DNA of 14,627 nt, taken from the NCBI GenBank assembly GCA_034189695.1, contig JAXHUA010000013.1, positions 1 to 14,627 of the forward strand, in the 5' to 3' direction. Position 1 is the stretch's first letter; each line of letters begins with the position of its first letter. The translations under genes were made by a program, and so were the position numbers. A model generated the notes under the pieces. It had not been told where the DNA came from. It was given only the letters and a program-made list of their open reading frames with translations, and did not search any database. Positions 1-5,057 of the stretch are shown here, piece by piece. Source of the DNA: JAXHUA01 sp034189695. GTDB lineage: Bacteria; Chloroflexota; Dehalococcoidia; E44-bin15.

Positions 1-35
1 GAAAATTTTCTTTATCTGTGGACATTCTGCCTAAA

Positions 36-125
36 TTATTTCATGAACAGTTCCATTGGGAATGGCTTACCATGCCCGGGATAAACGGTATTTATCTCTA
101 AACTTTTCATCTTCTCAACATGCCA
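36..125 (-). pseudogene. 3' remnant of a metallo-beta-lactamase-fold hydrolase gene
   Basis: Reading the minus strand, the last ~28 codons before the TAA at 38-36 encode VEKMKSLEINTVYPGHGKPF followed by PMELFMK. The TVYPGHGKPF block is the late His-containing motif of metallo-beta-lactamase-fold hydrolases, where this His helps bind metal, and it normally lies near the C-terminus. Nothing upstream in this frame or the neighbouring frames resembles the rest of the fold: no HxHxDH motif is present and the sequence turns GC-rich and featureless above about 125. The codons (AAA, AGT, TTA, ATA, AAT, TAT) are AT-rich, unlike the neighbouring genes. I infer a gene tail left after deletion or insertion, possibly of foreign origin. 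The open frame extends to an ATG at 221, but those extra ~30 residues look random. Confidence 0.55.
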
Positions 126-338
126 ATCGACCCGCACCATGAGCCAGTGGCGGCACGGAGTTGGAGTTGACGCCTCACGCCCCGAACCCAGCGCAGGTGC
201 ACTACCACTGTCTCCTAACATAGCTCATCAATATCCAGCAACATAGTCTAGACAATCCACAAAGTCTCCACTAGCTATTTTCGCCACACAAGGACTCTTT
301 TGGACATTTGTACTTTGCAGAGACCTGTTATGCGACCA
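126..338. other. Intergenic stretch with no recognisable gene
   Basis: Composition changes from GC-rich (about 126-220) to AT-rich (about 221-338). Short open frames exist on the minus strand (for example 228-452), but the translations match nothing I recognise and have no convincing ribosome binding site. I checked for tRNA-like and transposon-end structures and found none that hold up. The patchwork composition fits a recombination scar next to the truncated gene at 36-125. Confidence 0.5.
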
Positions 339-367
339 TTGACAAATATAGATAGAAGTAGTATAAA
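339..367 (+). promoter_or_regulatory. Strong sigma70-type promoter for the riboswitch-controlled protease transcript
   Basis: A perfect -35 box TTGACA (339-344) is followed by exactly 17 bases and a -10 box TATAAA (362-367), five of six bases matching TATAAT. The spacer is AT-rich. The predicted start near 374 lies about 40 bases before the c-di-GMP aptamer, as expected for a riboswitch promoter, and gives a leader of roughly 385 bases before the protease start codon. A 10-bp palindrome, TTGTTAACAA (392-401), lies just downstream of the predicted start. Confidence 0.75.
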
Positions 368-391
368 CATGATGGTCCCAATCAGCAAGGG

Positions 392-401
392 TTGTTAACA
401 A
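392..401. promoter_or_regulatory. Palindrome TTGTTAACAA, possible operator
   Basis: This is a perfect 10-base palindrome at about +19 to +28 relative to the predicted transcription start and just before the riboswitch aptamer. Its position suits a repressor site, but no regulator is encoded nearby, and a palindrome of this size could occur by chance in this AT-rich stretch. Confidence 0.2.
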
Positions 402-410
402 TTCAATACT

Positions 411-505
411 CCATTCCGAAAAAGGCAAACTACGGGAAACCGTAGGACGCAAAGCCGTGGGTCTAAGGTCGAAGCATCTCGACTACGACTGCCAGGCCGC
501 CGGAG
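411..505 (+). promoter_or_regulatory. Cyclic-di-GMP-I (GEMM-I) riboswitch aptamer
   Basis: The conserved GEMM-I elements occur in order: GGCAAAC (424-430); a hairpin CTACGG-GAAA-CCGTAG (430-445) with the characteristic GAAA tetraloop; GACGCAAAGCC (446-456); GGGTCTAA (459-466); a second hairpin GTCGA/TCGAC (468-472 with 479-483); and the closing GCCAGGCCGCC (491-501). A short P1 helix can form between 414-418 and 501-505. G424 appears to align with the guanine that contacts the ligand and that is changed to A in the cGAMP-binding variants, so c-di-GMP is the predicted ligand. It lies in the leader of the secreted protease gene starting at 761. Known relatives regulate motility, adhesin, secreted protease and extracellular polymer genes. 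Ligand choice and direction of control are inferred. Confidence 0.88.
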
Positions 506-520
506 AAGGACGGGAACGAG

Positions 521-554
521 CGAAGGGCCCTTCTTCACCGACAAGGGCCTTTCG
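521..554 (+). terminator. Riboswitch expression platform: terminator-like hairpin
   Basis: CGAAGGGCCCTT (521-532) pairs with AAGGGCCTTTCG (543-554): a 12-bp stem with one G-U pair and a 10-base loop. It begins about 15 bases after the riboswitch. The bases after it (TCCCTGTCGT) are only weakly T-rich, so intrinsic termination is not certain. An alternative 8-bp helix, GGAGAAGG (502-509) with CCTTCTTC (529-536), would break this hairpin and also overlaps the 3' strand of the riboswitch P1 helix. This is the layout of a switch with mutually exclusive structures. Confidence 0.5.
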
Positions 555-575
555 TCCCTGTCGTGCCACGCGAGA

Positions 576-597
576 CTATGGACGGGCATGTCCATAG
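576..597 (+). other. Second leader hairpin
   Basis: CTATGGAC (576-583) and GTCCATAG (590-597) form a perfect 8-bp stem with a 6-base loop, in the protease leader downstream of the riboswitch hairpin. A smaller inverted repeat, AACGGC/GCCGTT, follows at 616-629. No T-run follows either. They may help fold or protect the leader. The rest of 555-760 shows no gene or other signal; a TTGACA at 714-719 lacks a matching -10 box. Confidence 0.4.
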
Positions 598-760
598 CCA
601 CCGCACGTCTGTCACAACGGCGGGCCGTTCACGGTCTAGGAGCCTCATCCCCCCAGAATCACACCACCGCTCCTCATCGTGACAGATCCACATCACGAGA
701 TGCGCAGGCCCTCTTGACAGCCAACCCACGCCGAACAGTCGACGAGCGGGGGCAAACATC

Positions 761-3700
761 GTGGACAGGAACTGGAAACACAGCAGGGCGGCTATGTCGC
801 ATCTGGCAGCCATCCTCCTCCTTGTGTTCTTATTGACGTCATCTGCCAGTCCATTGGCATTCACTTCCGCCGTCGCAGCATCGACGCCGGACGTCGCAGC
901 AGCCTCAATCGCCCCACCCCCACCTTGTGAACCGCCGTCCGAGCCTACCCACACCGTAGCCACGGACCAGGCGACACCCTGTTCCAGAGGGACATCCTGT
1001 GACCGGTGTACAGATGCCGGCGGGTGCGCATGCGCCGACGGTCAGACGGCGGATACCCAGGATGGCTGCCCCTGTGACTGCACGTCCACGCACGCAGAAG
1101 AACCGGCGATTGGCGTTGCCGACCCGGCCGCAGCCTACTGCGAGCTTCTGGGCTACGAGTACAGAACGGTTGTCACCCCGGATGGCGAAAAGGGAGTCTG
1201 CGTGATGCCGAATGGCGAGGAATACGATGCGTGGGCTTTCTACCAGGGTGACTGCGGCGCCGAGTTCTCGTACTGTGCCCGAATGGGCTGGCCCGTTGCG
1301 TCTGAAAGCCCGGGAGACGGGTTCGCCACCAGGTGCACCACCTGCGTGCTTCCCCTCGCCGGAACGCCGAGAAAGACGGTATCCGACATCCTCGGACTGA
1401 GCCAGTCCGGCGTATCCGCCGTCACAGGGCCCGCCGCGCAAGACTACGAGAGTCAGGACGTCTTCAGGACGGTCTCCAGTCTTCCCGAACACTTCGACTG
1501 GCGAGACGTAGACGGCGCGAACTGGATGACGCCAGTCAGGAATCAAGGCGGGTGCGGTAGCTGCTGGGCGTTCTCAGCCGTGGGCATAGTGGAGCCACTG
1601 TACAACATCGCCTACGGCGATCCAGACCTCGACCTGGACCTCTCAGAGCAGTACCTGGTGTCGGATTGCTGTTCGACGTGCGGCGACTGTGGCGGAGGAT
1701 GGCATGGCAGTGCGCTGCGGTTTGTACGTGACAGCGGCATAAGCGATGAATCGTGCTTTCCCTATGTCGCCAGCAACCGTCCCTGCTCCGACAGATGCGT
1801 CGACTGGGCGGACAGACTGAAGACCATTGACGCGATCGGGTATGTCCCTACGGACATCGAGTCAATCAAGCAGTATCTCATCGAAGAAGGGCCGCTTTCG
1901 GTCGCCATGGGCATCGGAAGCGACTATGGAGGCTATTTCGACAACGGTGTGTACCGTTGCAGCAATGACTCGGGCGTAAACCACGCAGTGGTCATAGTCG
2001 GCTATGACACAGCGGGCGACTACTGGATTGTGCGAAACAGCTGGGGCTCTACCTGGAACGGCGACGGATACTTCAACGTCGGGTGCAGTGAGTGCGCCAT
2101 AGAGAGATACCTGTACTATGCCGATATGGAAGCCGTTCCGAACGTCGCGCCGACAGCCGATCCGGGCGGCCCCTATGTCGGAGAGGAAGACACGCCGGTT
2201 GGTTTTGACGGCTCCGGCTCTTTCGACCCCGAAGGCAGTCCCCTCAGCTACACGTGGGACTTCGGCGACGGTACGCCGGAGGTGACTGTCGACACTCCGA
2301 CGGTACAGCACACATACACACAGGGTCAGGCCGAGGCGGACAGCATCTACACGGTGACACTGACGGTCAACGACGGCCTGCTCGAATCGGAGCCGGCGAC
2401 AACCACAGCGACGGTCACCGGTGTCAATGACCCACCTGTTGCCAGCCCGGGCGGTTCGTACAGCGGGTATGTGGGACAGCCCATCCGATTTGACGGCTCC
2501 GCTTCGACCGATGAAGAGGGCGCAATGGCCCTCTACGTCTGGGATTTCGGAGACGGCACGCCCGTGATACCTCTCATCACGCCGCTGGTGGCGCACACCT
2601 ACACGTCGCCCGATACATATGAAGTGACGCTCACCGTCATCGACGGTGACGCAGCCATGGACGACGCGTTGACCACCGCAGATGTCACGTTCGAGCCGAC
2701 GGACGTCTTCCTCGACAGCTTCGAGGACGGCGCCCTCAGCAACTGGGAACAGGACGTCCAGAGCGACTGGTTCTGCTCCACCCAGCGAGCGACGGACGGT
2801 ACCCGCTCCGCTGAGGTTGACGGAACTGCCAGCGATTCGTCCCTCACTATCAGCAATCCCATCGACCTCAGCGGGATGTCGCAGGCCTCCCTATCGTTCT
2901 CCTGGTACATTGAGGGCGGCCTCGACACCGGCGAGTACTTGGCAGTCGACCTCTGGAACGGTTCAGGTTGGGACGAGGTTGCCCGCCTCAGCGGCAATGT
3001 TGACCCTGAGGACGTGTGGCATGATGAACTCATCGGGCTGGGCAGCTACCTGATCAGCGACTTCAAGCTTCGCTTTCGAGGGACCATGTCGTACTCCTCG
3101 GAAGACGCCAATGTCGATGCGGTGCGAATAGCCGGCACGCCTCTTCCGACGCCGACTCCTACGCCCGAGCCAACGCCTACACCCACGCCTACACCTACAC
3201 CCACGCCAACACCCACGCCAACGCCAACGCCTACACCCACGCCAACGCCTACACCTACACCTACGCCAGAGCCAACGCCTACGCCAACGCCTACGCCAAC
3301 GCCTACACCTACACCCGACCCTACCCCCACCCCACCCCCCGTACCCCTGGAGCTCTTCTTCGACAGCTTCGAGGACGGCTCTCTCGCCAACTGGGTGCAG
3401 GACAGCCAGGACGACTGGCTCTGCTCCACGCAGCGAGCCGTCGACGGCGCCTACTCGGCAGAGGTTGACGGCAGAACAACCGACGCCACCCTGACCCTCA
3501 AGAGCGCTGTCGACCTGACCCAGATGTCACAGGCCTCGCTCACTTTCTCGTGGTTCATTGAGAAGGCCCTCGACAGAGGCGAGTACCTGGCAGTCGACCT
3601 GTGGGATGGCGCGGGATGGAACGAGGTTGCACGTCTCGAAGGCAGCTCCGACCCGGAGGACGTCTGGCATGACGCGGTCATCGACCTCAACGGCTACCTG

Positions 3701-4345
3701 ACCAGTGATTTCAACCTGCGTTTCCGCGGCTCAATGTCCTCCAGCAGAGAGGATGCTGACGTAGATGCAGTAAGGATAGCGGGCACGCCGGACTCCAATC
3801 CAACACCGACGCCTGAACCATCGCCAACTCCCACACCCACACCTACCCCTACGCCGGAACCTACCCCCACCCCACGCCCGGAAACCGTGGAGCTGTTCTT
3901 CGACAGCTTCGAGGACGGCTCTCTCGCCAACTGGGTGCAGGACAGCCAGAACGACTGGCTCTGCTCCACGCAGCGTGCCGTCGACGGCGCCTACTCGGCA
4001 GAGGTTGACGGCAGAACAACCGACGCCACCCTGACCCTCAAGAGCGCCGTCGACCTCGCCCAGATGTCACAGGCCTCCCTCACTTTCTCGTGGTTAATTG
4101 AGAGGGGCGTCGACACCGGCGAGTACCTGGCAGTCGACCTGTGGGATGGCGCGGGATGGAACGAGGTTGCGCGTCTCGAAGGCAGCTCCGACCCGGAGGA
4201 CGTCTGGCATGACGCGGTCATCGACCTCAACGGCTATTTCACCAGTGATTTCAAGCTGCGTTTCCGGGGCACGATGTCCTCCAGCAGAGAGGACGCGAAC
4301 GTAGACGTCGTGCGGATAGCGGGCGTACAGCAACCGGGGCCATAG
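761..4345 (+). CDS. Secreted papain-family (C1A) cysteine protease with DUF333, PKD and repeated C-terminal modules
   Basis: This is a predicted exported endopeptidase of 1194 residues. The GTG start is chosen because it supplies a charged n-region (MDRNWKHSR) before a hydrophobic segment at about 13-33; the ATG at 794 would lose it. Residues 56-110 are Cys-rich. Residues 121-165 match DUF333 (DPAAAYC...GVCVMPNG...WAFYQGDC). The peptidase spans about 241-455 with oxyanion Gln262, nucleophile Cys268 (GSCWAFS), His408 (VNHAVVIVGYD) and Asn426 (RNSWGSTWN), so it should be active. Two PKD domains follow (about 463-555 and 556-643). Three ~145-residue modules starting FxDSFEDG (649-792, 864-1008, 1044-1188) are joined by Thr-Pro linkers; they look like beta-sandwich adhesion or carbohydrate-binding domains, which I cannot name. 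No sortase or membrane anchor is visible at the C-terminus. The gene stands alone under a c-di-GMP riboswitch. Confidence 0.9.
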   Translation: MDRNWKHSRAAMSHLAAILLLVFLLTSSASPLAFTSAVAASTPDVAAASIAPPPPCEPPSEPTHTVATDQATPCSRGTSCDRCTDAGGCACADGQTADTQDGCPCDCTSTHAEEPAIGVADPAAAYCELLGYEYRTVVTPDGEKGVCVMPNGEEYDAWAFYQGDCGAEFSYCARMGWPVASESPGDGFATRCTTCVLPLAGTPRKTVSDILGLSQSGVSAVTGPAAQDYESQDVFRTVSSLPEHFDWRDVDGANWMTPVRNQGGCGSCWAFSAVGIVEPLYNIAYGDPDLDLDLSEQYLVSDCCSTCGDCGGGWHGSALRFVRDSGISDESCFPYVASNRPCSDRCVDWADRLKTIDAIGYVPTDIESIKQYLIEEGPLSVAMGIGSDYGGYFDNGVYRCSNDSGVNHAVVIVGYDTAGDYWIVRNSWGSTWNGDGYFNVGCSECAIERYLYYADMEAVPNVAPTADPGGPYVGEEDTPVGFDGSGSFDPEGSPLSYTWDFGDGTPEVTVDTPTVQHTYTQGQAEADSIYTVTLTVNDGLLESEPATTTATVTGVNDPPVASPGGSYSGYVGQPIRFDGSASTDEEGAMALYVWDFGDGTPVIPLITPLVAHTYTSPDTYEVTLTVIDGDAAMDDALTTADVTFEPTDVFLDSFEDGALSNWEQDVQSDWFCSTQRATDGTRSAEVDGTASDSSLTISNPIDLSGMSQASLSFSWYIEGGLDTGEYLAVDLWNGSGWDEVARLSGNVDPEDVWHDELIGLGSYLISDFKLRFRGTMSYSSEDANVDAVRIAGTPLPTPTPTPEPTPTPTPTPTPTPTPTPTPTPTPTPTPTPTPTPEPTPTPTPTPTPTPTPDPTPTPPPVPLELFFDSFEDGSLANWVQDSQDDWLCSTQRAVDGAYSAEVDGRTTDATLTLKSAVDLTQMSQASLTFSWFIEKALDRGEYLAVDLWDGAGWNEVARLEGSSDPEDVWHDAVIDLNGYLTSDFNLRFRGSMSSSREDADVDAVRIAGTPDSNPTPTPEPSPTPTPTPTPTPEPTPTPRPETVELFFDSFEDGSLANWVQDSQNDWLCSTQRAVDGAYSAEVDGRTTDATLTLKSAVDLAQMSQASLTFSWLIERGVDTGEYLAVDLWDGAGWNEVARLEGSSDPEDVWHDAVIDLNGYFTSDFKLRFRGTMSSSREDANVDVVRIAGVQQPGP
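2705..3136 (+). repeat. Module copy A of the protease C-terminal repeat
   Basis: Residues 649-792 of the protease are the most diverged of three homologous modules. All share FxDSFEDG, LCSTQRA/FCSTQRA, SAEVDG, MSQASL, EYLAVDLW, DPEDVWHD and SDFxLRFRG. Copy A directly follows the second PKD domain, and a long Thr-Pro linker separates it from copy B. Confidence 0.85.
3140..3343 (+). repeat. Thr-Pro linker, low-complexity CCNACN repeat
   Basis: About 68 codons (residues 794-861) are nearly all alternating Thr and Pro with a few Glu or Asp. The DNA is a six-base-type minisatellite mixing ACG/ACA/ACC with CCT/CCA/CCC, so it is prone to slippage. Such linkers are extended, often glycosylated spacers between domains of secreted proteins. 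The opposite strand reads as a Val-Gly repeat, which I regard as an artefact. Confidence 0.85.
3350..3784 (+). repeat. Module copy B, first unit of a 540-bp tandem duplication
   Basis: Protease residues 864-1008. The DNA aligns without gaps to copy C at an offset of exactly 540 bases. By eye I count 28 mismatches over 420 aligned bases (3361-3780 against 3901-4320), about 93% identity. The unit includes a preceding Pro-rich stretch, so module plus linker were duplicated together. Confidence 0.9.
3797..3880 (+). repeat. Second, shorter Thr-Pro linker
   Basis: Residues 1013-1040 of the protease are a Pro/Thr/Glu-rich spacer between copies B and C. It is less than half as long as the first linker, which fits repeat-number change since the duplication. 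Confidence 0.8.
3890..4324 (+). repeat. Module copy C, second unit of the 540-bp tandem duplication
   Basis: Protease residues 1044-1188, the C-terminal copy, ending a few residues before the stop. Mismatches to copy B cluster in its last third and around the short segment LIERGVDTG (against FIEKALDRG). Copy C resembles copy A at LDTG/VDTG and SDFKLRFRGTM, so some exchange between A and C is possible. Confidence 0.9.
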
Positions 4346-4405
4346 AGGGCTGGGCCCGTTCCGCGAAGCACCCACTCAGCCGACGGCGACGGTCCGGCCG
4401 TGACC

Positions 4406-4819
4406 TCATTCGCCAAGCACCTTCAGGATCACCCGCTTCCTGCGCTGGCCATCGAACTCAGCGTAGAAGACCTGCTGCCACGGCCCCAGGTCGAGCCTGC
4501 CATCTGTCACCGGCACAATGACTTCGTGGTGGACCAGCAGGCTCTTCAAGTGGGCATCCCCGTTCGACTCACCGGTGGCATGATGCCGGTAGTCGGGCCG
4601 GTACGGCGCGAGACGCTCCAGCCACTCATCGATGTCGCCGATGAGCCCATCCTCGGCATCGTTCACGTAGACTCCTGCCGTAATGTGCATTGCCGACACC
4701 AGCACGAAGCCCTCGGCGATCCCGCTCCGCCTGACGAGGTCTTCCACCTCGCCGGTGATGTTGATGAACTCACGATGCTCTCTTGTGTTGAACCACAGGT
4801 ACTCTGTGAGCGACTTCAT
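4406..4819 (-). CDS. YjbQ/UPF0047 family protein (secondary thiamine-phosphate synthase type)
   Basis: The 137-residue protein is the usual full length of the family. Diagnostic blocks are SAMHITAGVYVNDAEDG (about 42-58), DIDEWLERLAP, YRHHATGESNGDAHLKSLL (77-95) and GRLDLGPWQQVFYAEFDG (107-124), with the conserved His45, His79/80, Asn86 and His90 that form the likely metal or active site. Family members can weakly replace thiamine phosphate synthase in E. coli, but their true physiological role is unknown. The ATG at 4819 has a GGAGG ribosome site six bases upstream. It diverges from the aldehyde oxidoreductase gene and converges on the protease gene 60 bases away. No clear terminator is visible in that 60-base gap. 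Nothing links it functionally to the other genes. Confidence 0.9.
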   Translation of the reverse strand: MKSLTEYLWFNTREHREFINITGEVEDLVRRSGIAEGFVLVSAMHITAGVYVNDAEDGLIGDIDEWLERLAPYRPDYRHHATGESNGDAHLKSLLVHHEVIVPVTDGRLDLGPWQQVFYAEFDGQRRKRVILKVLGE

Positions 4820-4858
4820 ACTTCGCCTCCTCGCAGTGGACTGTGCTCACCATGACCG

Positions 4859-4887
4859 ATGATAACCTTCGAGCAGTCAACCGGCAA
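4859..4887 (-). promoter_or_regulatory. Candidate promoter for the YjbQ-family gene
   Basis: On the minus strand, TTGCCG (4887-4882), a 17-base spacer and TATCAT (4864-4859) resemble a sigma70 promoter (4/6 and 5/6 matches). It would start transcription about 32 bases upstream of the ATG at 4819. This is a pattern match only. Confidence 0.4.
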
Positions 4888-4932
4888 ACGCGGCGGGCAC
4901 ACCGTGCATGCCCCACCCCCTTGTCGCCAGCA

Positions 4933-4961
4933 TTGTGAGAAGCGTCCAGATGCGCTATTCT
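4933..4961 (+). promoter_or_regulatory. Candidate promoter for the aldehyde ferredoxin oxidoreductase gene
   Basis: TTGTGA (4933-4938), exactly 17 bases, then TATTCT (4956-4961) match sigma70 boxes at 4/6 each. The predicted start near 4968 gives a leader of about 90 bases that contains an inverted repeat. It is arranged back to back with the minus-strand promoter 45 bases away, so a shared regulator is possible. Confidence 0.4.
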
Positions 4962-4983
4962 TGAGAACAGCCACTTCACCCGT

Positions 4984-5014
4984 AGCCCCGCTACAGCCGG
5001 AGCACGGCGGGGCT
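4984..5014 (+). repeat. Inverted repeat in the leader of the aldehyde oxidoreductase gene
   Basis: AGCCCCGC (4984-4991) and GCGGGGCT (5007-5014) are perfect 8-base complements around a 15-base loop, ending 33 bases before the ribosome binding site. It could be an RNA stem-loop or a protein site. No T-run follows. In GC-rich DNA this may be chance. Confidence 0.35.
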
Positions 5015-5057
5015 CCCACGCTTGTGAGAAGACATCTCATTCCCATTGGAGGTCAAA

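Noticed and set aside
126..228. tRNA-like or transposon-end structure on the minus strand
   Set aside because: Some GGTTCG- and GTGGTAG-like strings occur, but no cloverleaf with paired acceptor, anticodon and T arms can be formed, and no terminal inverted repeats with a target duplication were seen.
714..742. TTGACA at 714-719 as a second protease promoter
   Set aside because: The expected -10 position (737-742) reads AGTCGA, which does not resemble TATAAT.
588..836. Plus-strand frame of 82 codons in the protease leader
   Set aside because: Its ATG lies inside the hairpin at 576-597, no ribosome site precedes it, the product is low-complexity and it overlaps the protease start in another frame.
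3046..3429. Minus-strand reading frame rich in Val-Gly repeats
   Set aside because: It is the complement of the Thr-Pro linker of the protease; repetitive codons keep the frame open and there is no ribosome site or family match.
4346..4405. Bidirectional terminator between the convergent protease and YjbQ genes
   Set aside because: Only a weak 4-bp stem (ACGG/CCGT) and no T-run on either strand; not strong enough to call.
5046..5048. TTG at 5046 as the start of the aldehyde oxidoreductase
   Set aside because: It overlaps the GGAGG that is ideally placed for the GTG at 5058, and family proteins begin close to YGYTGK.
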